A program made the translations under genes and the position numbers. A model generated the notes under the pieces. It did no database searches. It saw only the letters and a program-made list of their open reading frames with translations, and had not been told where the DNA came from. Below are positions 27,138-35,982 of a stretch of 64,000 nucleotides of DNA, piece after piece; within the stretch, counting starts at the first letter, position 1, and each line of letters starts with the position of its first letter. Origin of the DNA: Asaia bogorensis_B (GTDB lineage: Bacteria; Pseudomonadota; Alphaproteobacteria; Acetobacterales; Acetobacteraceae); NCBI RefSeq assembly GCF_900465315.1, contig NZ_UBIX01000013.1, one strand, 5' to 3'.

Positions 27138-28265
27138 TCAGGCGTGTTGTTGTTTTCCGCTCTCGCTCGAGAGCGGCGCATCACCCATGGTTTCGCCCGT
27201 ACGCATATCATCGGCGAGCGGTGCCGTGCCCTTGTCACCAATGGCAAGCAGGGCTGCGGTAAGGGGAGAGGCAAGAATGAGGCCGGGCACGCCCAGAATG
27301 GTGCCGAACACGGTCTGGGAGAGAATTGCCAGCGCTGGCGGCATATGAACGGCGTGACGCTGGATCAGGGGGGCGAGCACGTTGCCCTCCAGGAACTGGA
27401 TGACGCAATAGAGCCCCGCCACCATAAGACCGGTGCGTGTGCCTTGGGAAAGGGCGATCAGCACAGCAGGTATCGCCCCGAGAATCGCGCCGATATAGGG
27501 GATGAAATTGCAGAGTCCGGCAACAACGCCAAGGGCCATCGCGAGAGGAACGCCAAGAAAGCCCAGCCCGATCCCCGAGGCCAGACCAACGGCAAGCATG
27601 TCAAAGGCCTGTCCGATTGTCCATGACCACAGCGCCGTGCCCGCCGTCAAAAGAAGCTTGCGGGCCTCTGGGCGATGGCCCTCGGGCACAAGTCGCAGCA
27701 GACCGTCCACATAGATGGCGGGGGACAGGGCGAAGTAGAGTCCGGCAATCAGGATCACGGCAATCGTGCCGAGCAGTCCGAACGCACTGCTCAGAATACC
27801 CGTTACCGAATTGGCCAGACCGGCACCGAGGGACGGGCCGCTGCCAGCCTCGTTCCCACCAAGCGATTTGGGCAAGTGATCAAGGGCAAACTGGCCCCAT
27901 GTGCTGGAGCCCATTTGCTCGCGTATCTGACCATACTGCGTGATCAGGGCCTGCTTCAGCTTGACGAACTGGTCACCAATCTGCGGGCCGCTGAAGAAGA
28001 AGAGAGCGGCGATGGCGAGGAGGATTGTCAGCGCCACCAGACCCACGGCGAGCTGGTAAGGCATACGGGCCTTGTCACGCAGAATACGCGCCAGACCGTG
28101 CAGGATCACAGCAAACAACGTGGCGGCAAAAACCACCATCAGCACGTCGCCAATGAGCCAGATGGCGAGCACGGCAACTGTGACGATGAGAGTGAAACGC
28201 AGGATCCGGAAGATCCGTGTCAGTTCGCGCCCCGCGCCGTGGGCGTCGTCAGGATGGGTTTCGGA
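27138..28265 (-). CDS. AI-2E (PerM/YdiK) family membrane transporter
   Basis: A 375 aa polytopic protein of the AI-2E family; members include the AI-2 exporter TqsA and Na+/H+ antiporters, so the substrate is open. About eight hydrophobic segments surround a soluble loop (about 85-150). The conserved late block PYIGAILGAIPAVLIAL near 265 and FLEGNVLAPLI near 303 fits the family. The ATG at 28265 follows AGAGAG; an ATG 21 nt upstream is less likely. It is 48 nt downstream of the ABC-F gene on the same strand. Confidence 0.88.
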   Translation of the reverse strand, partial: SETHPDDAHGAGRELTRIFRILRFTLIVTVAVLAIWLIGDVLMVVFAATLFAVILHGLARILRDKARMPYQLAVGLVALTILLAIAALFFFSGPQIGDQFVKLKQALITQYGQIREQMGSSTWGQFALDHLPKSLGGNEAGSGPSLGAGLANSVTGILSSAFGLLGTIAVILIAGLYFALSPAIYVDGLLRLVPEGHRPEARKLLLTAGTALWSWTIGQAFDMLAVGLASGIGLGFLGVPLAMALGVVAGLCNFIPYIGAILGAIPAVLIALSQGTRTGLMVAGLYCVIQFLEGNVLAPLIQRHAVHMPPALAILSQTVFGTILGVPGLILASPLTAALLAIGDKGTAPLADDMRTGETMGDAPLSSESGKQQHA

Positions 28266-28313
28266 CATCGTCTCTCTTGTTTTCAAAAATCTGTCTCGTT
28301 GTAACGGAGAGCC

Positions 28314-30206
28314 CTAGCTTCGGTTCGCCTCGTCGATTTCGGCTTCTGCGGCCAGCCAGCGTTCCTCTGCCGCCTGCTCCTCAAGGCGCAACGCTGCCAG
28401 CCTTGTGTTCAGCTTCGTGATTTCAGCGGTATCGCTTTTTGCATAGAGTGCCGGATCGGCCAGACGCGTCTCGATTTTCTGACGCTCCTTGCCAAGCTGT
28501 TCCAGCAAATGCTCGGCGGCTTTCGCTTCCTTGCGCAGGGGCGCCAGAGCCTTTCGCTGTTCCGCACGGTCGCGGCGCTGGTCCTTCCTGCCGGCGCTGT
28601 CCGGCTCGCTCTCAACCCGGCCGTCGCTGGCGGCCTTGCGTGCCCGTTCGATCAGCCAGCTGCGATAGCCGTCCATATCGTCATCGAACGGCGTGATTGT
28701 TCCCTCATCGACAAGCCAGAGACGATCAGCGACGGATTCCACCAGATGAGAATCATGGCTGATCAACACGACAGCACCTTCGAAATCGCTAAGGGCGCGA
28801 ATCAGTGCATCGCGGGCATCAAGATCCAGATGGTTGGTCGGTTCGTCCAGCAGCAGGAGGTGAGGGGCGTTGCGCGTGGCGAGGGCAAGAAGGAGGCGCG
28901 CTTTCTCACCGCCTGAAAGATCGCCCACCCGGGACTCGGCCTTGCCGGCATCGAGGCCGAACCGGTCGAGCTGCGCGCGTACGGCGACGGGCGTCGCGTC
29001 AGGCATGGCGCGGCTCATATGGTCGATGGGTGTATCGCCCAGCACGAGCTCGTCACCCTGATGCTGGGCGAAATAGCCGATGCGGAGCCTTGGAGAATGG
29101 TTGACGCGGCCTGAGATGGGGTCGAGACGCCCTGCCAGCAATTTGGCAAAGGTCGATTTGCCTTTGCCGTTCTGGCCCAGAAGCGCGATGCGATCATCAA
29201 GATCAAGGCGGCAGGAGAGGTTGGACAAGACAGCGCGCCCGTCATAGCCAACGCTCACATTTTCCAGCGATAGCATGGGCGGGGGAAGAGGCGTTGGCTC
29301 CGGGAAGGAAAAGCGGGTGGGACTGTCCTCCACAACAGAGTCGATCTGGGGCAGACGCGCCAATGCCTTGAGGCGGGCCTGAGCCTGTCGGGCCTTGGTG
29401 GCTTTGGCTCGGAAGCGATCGACGAAAGACTGCATGTGCGCGCGTTGTGCAGCGAGGCGTTCGGCTGCCCTGTTCTGCTGCAGGGCCTGCTCGGTGCGTA
29501 TGCGGATGAACTCGTTATACCCGCCAGGGGTGAGGCTCAGCTTGCCCTTGTCCAGATGTGCTATGGAATCGACTACGCTATCGAGCAGGGAGCGATCATG
29601 GCTCACGACGATCGCTGCGCCCGAGAAGGTCTTGAGCCAGTTTTCGAGCCAGATGGTCGCCTCGATATCGAGATGGTTCGTGGGCTCGTCCAGCAACAGC
29701 AGATCGGGGTTCAGGAACAGGGCTGTGGCCAGCGCCACGCGCATGCGCCAGCCACCCGAGAATGACGAGACCGGGCGCTGCTGGGCTGCATGATCGAAAC
29801 CAAGCCCTGACAGGATGCTTGCTGCGCGGGCCGGGGCCGTATGAGCGTCGATGACAAGCAGACGCTCATGGATATCGGCTAGGCGAGAGGGGTCATGGGC
29901 CGCTTCGGCCTCGTGCAGCAGGCGCGCGCGCTCGAGATCACCGGCCAGAACCGTGTCGATAAGGGAGGCATCCCCTTCAGGCGTCTCCTGCTTGACGCGC
30001 CCCATGCTGGCCCGGTTGGAGAGCTGTATCGTGCCCCCATCGGGGTGTAGATCACCGGCAATGGCGGCAAGTAGCGTCGATTTACCGGCGCCATTCCGGC
30101 CGACCAGCCCCACCTTGCGCCCCGGGTCGATACTGAGTGAGGCATTGTCGAGCAGGACGCGACCGGCAATGCGCAGGGTCAGGTCGGTGATGGTCAGCAG
30201 GCTCAC
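28314..30206 (-). CDS. ABC-F family ATPase (Uup/YheS-like)
   Basis: A soluble tandem ATPase without membrane domain that acts on ribosomes to ease stalled translation or give antibiotic resistance. Two full ABC modules are visible: Walker A GRNGAGKST and GQNGKGKST, signatures SSFSGGWRMRVAL and LSGGEKARLLLAL, and two LLLDEPTNHLD boxes. The linker between modules carries the arginine/lysine-rich PtIM region. The C-terminus (about 545-630) is a charged coiled coil, as in YheS and Uup. I chose the GTG at 30206 (630 aa) after a GGAAG site, because longer frames read antisense to ndk. Confidence 0.9.
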   Translation of the reverse strand: MSLLTITDLTLRIAGRVLLDNASLSIDPGRKVGLVGRNGAGKSTLLAAIAGDLHPDGGTIQLSNRASMGRVKQETPEGDASLIDTVLAGDLERARLLHEAEAAHDPSRLADIHERLLVIDAHTAPARAASILSGLGFDHAAQQRPVSSFSGGWRMRVALATALFLNPDLLLLDEPTNHLDIEATIWLENWLKTFSGAAIVVSHDRSLLDSVVDSIAHLDKGKLSLTPGGYNEFIRIRTEQALQQNRAAERLAAQRAHMQSFVDRFRAKATKARQAQARLKALARLPQIDSVVEDSPTRFSFPEPTPLPPPMLSLENVSVGYDGRAVLSNLSCRLDLDDRIALLGQNGKGKSTFAKLLAGRLDPISGRVNHSPRLRIGYFAQHQGDELVLGDTPIDHMSRAMPDATPVAVRAQLDRFGLDAGKAESRVGDLSGGEKARLLLALATRNAPHLLLLDEPTNHLDLDARDALIRALSDFEGAVVLISHDSHLVESVADRLWLVDEGTITPFDDDMDGYRSWLIERARKAASDGRVESEPDSAGRKDQRRDRAEQRKALAPLRKEAKAAEHLLEQLGKERQKIETRLADPALYAKSDTAEITKLNTRLAALRLEEQAAEERWLAAEAEIDEANRS

Positions 30207-30323
30207 AGTTTCTTCCCGGGCAATATGGAGGCGTTTTGATGCCAAGCGGACTATCAGGAAGTCTTGTTTTGCTCTAGGGGAAGGGCGTTCACCGCTTTTC
30301 TTTTTTAATGCAGGAGATGCCTC

Positions 30324-30746
30324 ATGGCCCTGGAACGCACCCTTTCGATCATCAAGCCCGATGCAACCCGCCGCAACCTGACCGGCAAGATCAATGCCGT
30401 GTTCGAAGGCGCAGGCCTGCGCATCGTCGCCCAGAAGCGCATCAAGCTGACCGAAGACCAGGCCAAGGCCTTCTACGCTGTGCACGCCGAGCGTCCGTTC
30501 TATGGCAGCCTTGTTGCTTCCATGCTGTCCGAGCCGGTTGTCGTGCAGGTGCTGCAGGGTGACAACGCTGTGGCACATCATCGCGAAGTCATGGGCGCAA
30601 CCAACCCGGCCCAGGCTGCTGAGGGCACCGTGCGCAAGCTCTATGCCGAGAGCATCGAAGCCAACTCGGTGCATGGTTCCGACAGCCTCGAAAATGCAAA
30701 GAACGAGATCTCGTTCTTCTTTGCCGAGACGGAAATCTTGCCGTAA
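30324..30746 (+). CDS. ndk: Nucleoside-diphosphate kinase
   Basis: Transfers the terminal phosphate of ATP to other nucleoside diphosphates through a phosphohistidine. 140 aa, the normal size. The active-site His117 lies in NSVHGSDS, and TLSIIKPDA at residues 6-14 is the classic start. A CAGGAG site precedes the ATG, and a strong terminator follows. It diverges from the ABC-F gene with 117 bp between. Confidence 0.96.
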   Translation: MALERTLSIIKPDATRRNLTGKINAVFEGAGLRIVAQKRIKLTEDQAKAFYAVHAERPFYGSLVASMLSEPVVVQVLQGDNAVAHHREVMGATNPAQAAEGTVRKLYAESIEANSVHGSDSLENAKNEISFFFAETEILP

Positions 30747-30774
30747 GGCAGTCTGCATCGATGCAGATCGAGAA

Positions 30775-30800
30775 GGCGGCCTCCGGGCCGCCTTTTTTTT
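30775..30800 (+). terminator. Rho-independent terminator of ndk
   Basis: GGCGGCC (30775-30781), loop TCCG, GGCCGCC (30786-30792), then eight T. Confidence 0.92.
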
Positions 30801-31031
30801 ATTCATAGTTTCGATCCTGATCCACAGATCAGTTTTCGTTGACCATTCTCAAATATACGTACCGTACCATGCAGGGGTTTTCGGTCATATGCCGCTCTTT
30901 AACGCTTTCTGTAACAGAAACATGAAGGATCTGACCGATTACAACTGTTTTGATAAGTCCCATAACAAGCGTAGTGTTATGGAGCTTGAGTCCGCGAAAT
31001 CGGCTCAAAATTACATGAAGTAGAGAATTCA

Positions 31032-31535
31032 ATGATTAAGATCGGTAATAATAACGATATAATATCTAATGAAAACATGACGGAGATGTCTGACAATGTC
31101 ATTCAGTTTCCCAAGCGCGCCGATAGGCTGCTCGATACGGCCCATGTATTGCCTGACCCAAATATTATCGTAACCACCGAAGACGGTCGCAAGCTCGATA
31201 AACTCGGGATGTCCCAGGATGAATGCTGCTACATCCTGCCTCCCCTTGTGAGCGTGATCTCCCTGGAAAAAGACGAAGCGCTCGTGTCGTCGCAAGCGGA
31301 AGCGAGTGACGTGTCAGAGATCATGCCTGTGCGGGTCATCCTGTCCGAAAGCGATGCCGTATCGGAGATCGGAATGGACGAGGATCGCGGTCGGCGGCTC
31401 GGAATCGGAGGCGAAAAACTGACACACTGGATCAGTCCGGGGCGAACCCTTTATCTCGCCCGTCAGTCGCCTGATGATGTGGCCATGCTGTCGATAAAGC
31501 TTCAGAAGTGTTCACATCTACCACTACCCAAATGA
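31032..31535 (+). CDS. Orphan hypothetical protein
   Basis: A 167 aa soluble, acidic protein that I do not recognise. It has no signal peptide or membrane segment. The first ~25 residues are Asn/Ile-rich and their codons are AT-rich, unlike the rest; a second ATG at 31077 may be the true start. It contains two adjacent cysteines (DECCYILPP) near 63. The 230 bp upstream are clearly AT-richer than the surroundings and hold inverted repeats (TTTCTGTAACAGAAA at 30907-30921; CATAAC-N9-GTTATG at about 30960-30980) that could be regulatory. It may be a lineage-specific gene. Confidence 0.6.
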   Translation: MIKIGNNNDIISNENMTEMSDNVIQFPKRADRLLDTAHVLPDPNIIVTTEDGRKLDKLGMSQDECCYILPPLVSVISLEKDEALVSSQAEASDVSEIMPVRVILSESDAVSEIGMDEDRGRRLGIGGEKLTHWISPGRTLYLARQSPDDVAMLSIKLQKCSHLPLPK

Positions 31536-31549
31536 TTGTTTCCGGGCGT

Positions 31550-32482
31550 TCAGTCGGTGCCAGGCCTGCTGCGTAAGAAAATGGGCAAGAGTCGCCCGTC
31601 GATTGCAGCAAGGCCAGTGCCGATAAGGAGAAGGCCAGCCAGCGCCGTCCAGCCCGGATGCTCCCCCAGAAACAGGGTCCCCAGCAGCAATGCCATGATC
31701 GGCAGCAGGAATGTCACCAGAGAAAGATTGGTGGCACCGGCGGTCGCGAGAAGTCTGAAATAAAGAATGAAGGCGCCAGCCGTACTGAGCAGGGCGATCC
31801 CGGCAAAGGCACCCCAGACGGTCCAGGAAAGCGTAGGCAGGGTCCATGGGCGGTCGATGAGTATGGAAAGCGGAAAGATAAGGGCGGTACTGGCAGTCAA
31901 CTGCCCGGTGGCGATCTGCAAGGGTGGCAGGCCGCGAAACCTGCGCCCATACACGCCACCAAACCCATAGCTTAGCGCCGCAGCGAGGCAGGCCAGTTCT
32001 CCAGCAAGGGAACCCTGACTCTTTCCTCCTGTGAGGGCAGGCGCAATCAGGATGCCGACCCCGAAAAACCCCAGAAGGATGCCAAGAATCTTCCCTGGGC
32101 GCATTTTCTCATCATGGGTCATGAAATGCGCGACGATGATGGTGAAAACAGGAGTCGTGGCATTCAGGATGGCCGCCAGACCGCTGGAGATCCGCGACTC
32201 ACCGAAGGCGATGGCCGAGAAGGGTATCACGTTATTCAGCAGTCCGAGTAGCAGGAGGCGCATCCAGAGAGCGCCATCGCGTGGCAGGGAAGTGCCGCGG
32301 ATGACCAGAAGGAGATTAAGGGCCAGAGCCGCCAGCCCGACCCGCCCCAGTACGACCGTAAAGGGAGGTACGACAGAGACGAGAATCTTGAAGAAGAAAA
32401 ACGAGCCTCCCCAAAGAAGAGCCAGGACCAGCAGGAGCGACCATTCTTTCGGCCCCATATGATTCTGATGTTGCTCCTGCAC
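31550..32482 (-). CDS. EamA-family (DMT superfamily) transporter
   Basis: A 310 aa permease with ten hydrophobic segments in two EamA repeats, of the kind that exports metabolites or amino acids. LLWGGSFFFFKI near 21 and the second-repeat LACLAAALSYGFGGVYGRR near 167 fit the family. GTG start at 32482 with GAGGG upstream; an ATG at 32458 is the alternative. Substrate unknown. Convergent with the orphan gene, 14 nt apart. Confidence 0.87.
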   Translation of the reverse strand: MQEQHQNHMGPKEWSLLLVLALLWGGSFFFFKILVSVVPPFTVVLGRVGLAALALNLLLVIRGTSLPRDGALWMRLLLLGLLNNVIPFSAIAFGESRISSGLAAILNATTPVFTIIVAHFMTHDEKMRPGKILGILLGFFGVGILIAPALTGGKSQGSLAGELACLAAALSYGFGGVYGRRFRGLPPLQIATGQLTASTALIFPLSILIDRPWTLPTLSWTVWGAFAGIALLSTAGAFILYFRLLATAGATNLSLVTFLLPIMALLLGTLFLGEHPGWTALAGLLLIGTGLAAIDGRLLPIFLRSRPGTD

Positions 32483-32648
32483 GGATCGTCCCTCTTTCTA
32501 AATCGTTTCATCCGTCTTGTGGCACGGGTGAGGGTCAGCCGCATCCTCCATAAGGGGATTGTCCACCGGCGAGCCCCTGTGAGGTCTGGATTTCCCGTTC
32601 TACTTTAGCGCAACGAAAGCGCCTACTCTGATGGGGGACCTTGAGCCA

Positions 32649-33176
32649 ATGAAGCTGACAGGCAGACTAGGGAGCCGCATTTGTATCATCGGCCCTTCCA
32701 ATAGTGGGAAATCCACTCTCGCGCTGCGTATAGGCACTGCCTATGGTCTCTCCGTGGTTCATCTGGACCTTCTGCGCTACCACTATGGCGATTTCAGCAC
32801 ATTGAGGCCGCTCGACGTATTCCATGCTGATCATGCACGGGCGGTTTCGGGCGAAAGCTGGGTGATCGAGGGAAATTACTCCTCCTGTATGGAAGATCGT
32901 CTGGCACGCGCGACCGGGTTGATCCTGCTGGACGCGTCAACCTGCCTCAGCCTGTATCGTTACCTGCGTCGCTGTGCACGTCCCGGCCAGCGTATAGGAG
33001 GGTTTGCGCGCGACACCTGCGAGCCCATCAGTGTCGCGATGCTGGGCCATATCGTCGGGCCGACGAGAATGAACAGGCGGCGCTATCGAACGATCTACGC
33101 CCGATCGCGCTTGCCAAAATGCTCCCTCCCGACACCTCGTGCCGTCGATGAGTTCTGTCGGCACGTGGGATTGTGA
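32649..33176 (+). CDS. P-loop nucleotide kinase-like protein (FlaR/topology-modulation type)
   Basis: A 175 aa P-loop protein like the adenylate kinase-related 'DNA topology modulation' family. Walker A is IGPSNSGKSTLA near residue 15; HLDLLRYHYGDF and VIEGNYSS match the substrate and lid regions of these kinases. Function of the family is poorly known. The ATG at 32649 is about 8 nt after GGGGGACC; an ATG 18 nt upstream would leave no ribosome binding site. The C-terminus is very Arg-rich. Confidence 0.75.
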   Translation: MKLTGRLGSRICIIGPSNSGKSTLALRIGTAYGLSVVHLDLLRYHYGDFSTLRPLDVFHADHARAVSGESWVIEGNYSSCMEDRLARATGLILLDASTCLSLYRYLRRCARPGQRIGGFARDTCEPISVAMLGHIVGPTRMNRRRYRTIYARSRLPKCSLPTPRAVDEFCRHVGL

Positions 33177-33252
33177 GGAGGCATCATGCCGGCATCCAAT
33201 GAGGCACCGCCAATGTCAGCCTGTTTTTCTATCACGCTTCACCGCGCCCGGT

Positions 33253-34731
33253 TCACGTGTGATCAACAGGGCGTCCGGTGGAGAGCGGCTTGTTCCCCAG
33301 GCGGCTCGGACTGTAGTCCGGTCCAGCCATCATGGTCTCTTCAATCTTCTCAAGCGAGACGCCCCTTGTTTCGGGGATATAACGCAACACGAAGACCATC
33401 GATCCGAGACAGAGCGCCGCAAAAAGCCACATGGAAAAGGCACCGTGAAAAGCCTCATTCAGGGCGTGGTTGCCTGCCAGCATCGGGAAGCCTTGCGCCA
33501 CCACGAAATTCATCACCCAGTTTGAAGCGACGGCAAGACTCATGCCAATCGAGCGGATGCGGTTCGGGAAGATTTCCGAAACGAGAATCCATGCGACAGG
33601 ACCCCAGGATAGGCCAAACATGAGCATGTAAAAGAGAAGGCCGAACAGGGCGAGAAGTCCGGAATCCTGTCTGTAAAGAGCGACGGACGACACCAGAAGG
33701 CCGATGGTCATGCCGAGCGACCCCCACAGGATCAGCGGACGTCTTCCCTTTCGATCGACAATCCAGGCACCAATCATGCCACCAACGAGATTGGCCACTC
33801 CAATCCAGATGGTCTGAAACAGGGCATTCTGTAGGCTGCCGCTTGTCGTGCTCAGGAGCATCGGTGCGTAATAGACAACAATATTGATGCCGGTGAATTG
33901 CTGCAGGCCTGCGACCATGGCGCCCGCAAAGACGATCCATCTTGCGCGGCGGTCGCGCAGCACCGTCATGAGTGCAGGTCCCTGGCGGGTATGCTGCGTC
34001 ATGGATTCCCGTATCTCAGCGATGAGCGAGCGCGCATGGGCCTCGTTTGAGATCCGGCTCAGCGTCTTGAGGGCATGGGACTCGCGCCCACGGATCATGT
34101 GCCAGCGTGGAGATTCCGGAATGAGGAAAATCGTCGCGCAGAAAACGAGGCACGGAACAATCTCCGAGCCAAGCATCCAGCGCCAGCCCATTTCCTCAAG
34201 CCAGGCAGTGCTCGCACGGGCGGCGATCAGGTAATTGACGACATAGACGATCAGCGCGCCCAGAACGATGGCAAACTGCTCCATCGACAAGGCCCGACCG
34301 CGCATGTCCTTCGGAGATACTTCAGACATGTACATGGGCGACACCGCAGAAGCGATGCCAACAGCCAGCCCACCCAGGATCCGATAGATGACAAACTGGG
34401 TGAAATCAGGCGCAAGGGCTGCACCCACCGACTGCACGGAAAACAGGATGGCGCAGATGAACAGGGCCATCCGGCGCCCGAGCGTGTGAGCGAGCCACCC
34501 CGATCCGAAGGCCCCGATGATACAGCCCAGTATCACGCTGGAGACAGCCCAGCCGGTTGCGGCGTCACTCAGATGGAAATGGGCCCGTATCGGCCCGATG
34601 GCCCCCGATATGACGGAGGTATCGTAACCAAAGAGAATGCCGCCGAGCGCAGCAACCGCGCAGATGCGAAGTACATAGGAGATATCATGGCGCTCGGATG
34701 TGACGCCAACGAGTGACTGAATCCGTCTCAT
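33253..34731 (-). CDS. MFS sugar porter (proton-coupled sugar transporter)
   Basis: A 492 aa transporter of the sugar porter family (XylE/GalP/AraE kin) with twelve membrane segments. Signatures: GYDTSVISGAIG near residue 35, AHTLGRR in loop 2-3, PESPRW near 214, QQFTGINIVVYYAP near 278, and PETRGVSLEKIEE near the end. The ATG at 34731 has a GGAGGA site; the frame extends upstream to 34848 without one. It diverges from a sugar isomerase/epimerase gene, suggesting uptake and conversion of one sugar or polyol. Confidence 0.92.
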   Translation of the reverse strand: MRRIQSLVGVTSERHDISYVLRICAVAALGGILFGYDTSVISGAIGPIRAHFHLSDAATGWAVSSVILGCIIGAFGSGWLAHTLGRRMALFICAILFSVQSVGAALAPDFTQFVIYRILGGLAVGIASAVSPMYMSEVSPKDMRGRALSMEQFAIVLGALIVYVVNYLIAARASTAWLEEMGWRWMLGSEIVPCLVFCATIFLIPESPRWHMIRGRESHALKTLSRISNEAHARSLIAEIRESMTQHTRQGPALMTVLRDRRARWIVFAGAMVAGLQQFTGINIVVYYAPMLLSTTSGSLQNALFQTIWIGVANLVGGMIGAWIVDRKGRRPLILWGSLGMTIGLLVSSVALYRQDSGLLALFGLLFYMLMFGLSWGPVAWILVSEIFPNRIRSIGMSLAVASNWVMNFVVAQGFPMLAGNHALNEAFHGAFSMWLFAALCLGSMVFVLRYIPETRGVSLEKIEETMMAGPDYSPSRLGNKPLSTGRPVDHT

Positions 34732-35032
34732 GCGCGTCCTCCGTTTGCCGGGAAAGCGGTCTCGATTGCAGACGCGCGATGGGGCTTGCAGGAGCGACGA
34801 TGCAAGGCAGGGGAGGGAATCGAAGGAATGATCATAGGGCGACCCCAAGATGACATTAAGTTAACGTCTGGAGCCTAGCCATGAGCCTGCGGAAGCGAAT
34901 GCGAATTCCGATGGTTTCACATCAAGGACGGACTGTGACCCTGTCACCGCCCGCGACAGGATCGGCACAGGATCACCGGGGCAGATTTCTGTCCGGTGAG
35001 GATGACTGATTTGTCAGGAGGAGATGGTCGTC
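34732..35032. promoter_or_regulatory. Shared control region of the sugar porter and isomerase genes
   Basis: A 301 bp divergent region. Readable elements are CCTGTC-N10-GACAGG (34939-34960) and a hairpin CACCGG...CCGGTG (34974-34998) with an inner CAG/CTG pair, 18 nt before the AGGAGGAG ribosome binding site (35016-35023). The first could be an operator; the second could affect translation of the isomerase. Confidence 0.4.
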
Positions 35033-35890
35033 ATGCGCACCGCGTTGCACGGTATTACGAGTTTCCACTCGAATTTGTTGACTGATATCCGTCTCGCGCA
35101 TGAGGCGGGGTTTGACGATATGGAAATTTTCTATCCGAAACTTGCCCGTTATCTTTCCTGCGGCGGTACTATCGATACCGTGCGAGGCATGGTGCGCGAT
35201 GCCGGGATGGGCATAAGCCATGTGAGCGCGCTCGATCACATCGAGCGTCATGATGCGTCTGGGCGCGCAGCCCTGATGGAGGAAGCGGTAAAGATCACGC
35301 GCGAGGCGCATGATCTGGGCGCACCAACAGTCATGGTTCTTCCGCGCAACGGTGCCGACCATCTGTCAGAGCCGGAAATCATGGATGTCATGGTGCAGAA
35401 TATCGCTTCAATTGCCGCGATCGGGGGCGATTGGGGTGTGCGATATATGATCGAGTTGCCGGCCTTCACCCGTTTCCGGACCTTGACCCAGGCAAAAGAG
35501 GTTATTGCCCGTGTGGGGGCCCCCAATGTGGGGGTTGTCGTCGATTTCTGGCATTTTCACGGGTCGGGAGCGATCCCTGCTGATCTCGATTCCCTCGACC
35601 CTGCAAGGATCTTCGGTGTGCATTTCTGCGATGGGCGTCTTCCACGTCCCGGCGAGGTGTGGGACGAGACCGTACTCCGTGACTGCGTGCCGGGAGAGGG
35701 GGAAATCGACCTCCCGGGGTGGTGCGACGCGGTCAGGCGCAGTGGCTATGCCGGGCCGTGGTCGGTCGAGCTGATCAGCCCGGCACTGTGGGAGTGCGAC
35801 CCGGCTTTCCTGCTTCCGCGTCTACAGGGCGTGTTGCGTGGCTATATGACGACCGGCTGCTCCCGGGCGGCTGCTTCCGGGCAGGAGTGA
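35033..35890 (+). CDS. Sugar phosphate isomerase/epimerase (xylose isomerase-like TIM barrel)
   Basis: A 285 aa AP-endonuclease-2/xylose isomerase-fold protein, as in IolE, IolI and keto-sugar epimerases. Metal-site candidates are the Glu in MIELPAFTRF, the Asp and His in VVVDFWHFHGSG, and HFCDGR; the late WSVELISP holds the usual final Glu. The ATG at 35033 lies 9 nt after AGGAGGAG; the in-frame ATG at 35024 touches that site and is less likely. Paired with the divergent sugar porter, it probably interconverts the imported sugar or its keto form. Confidence 0.85.
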   Translation: MRTALHGITSFHSNLLTDIRLAHEAGFDDMEIFYPKLARYLSCGGTIDTVRGMVRDAGMGISHVSALDHIERHDASGRAALMEEAVKITREAHDLGAPTVMVLPRNGADHLSEPEIMDVMVQNIASIAAIGGDWGVRYMIELPAFTRFRTLTQAKEVIARVGAPNVGVVVDFWHFHGSGAIPADLDSLDPARIFGVHFCDGRLPRPGEVWDETVLRDCVPGEGEIDLPGWCDAVRRSGYAGPWSVELISPALWECDPAFLLPRLQGVLRGYMTTGCSRAAASGQE

Positions 35891-35982
35891 CGCCCAAGCC
35901 TCGGGGGCGACGGGCATGATCTGGCTTCGTTGCATCCGAGATGCTAGGAGCGGCTGATCAGGATCGTTCCGCAGAGAGAGTA

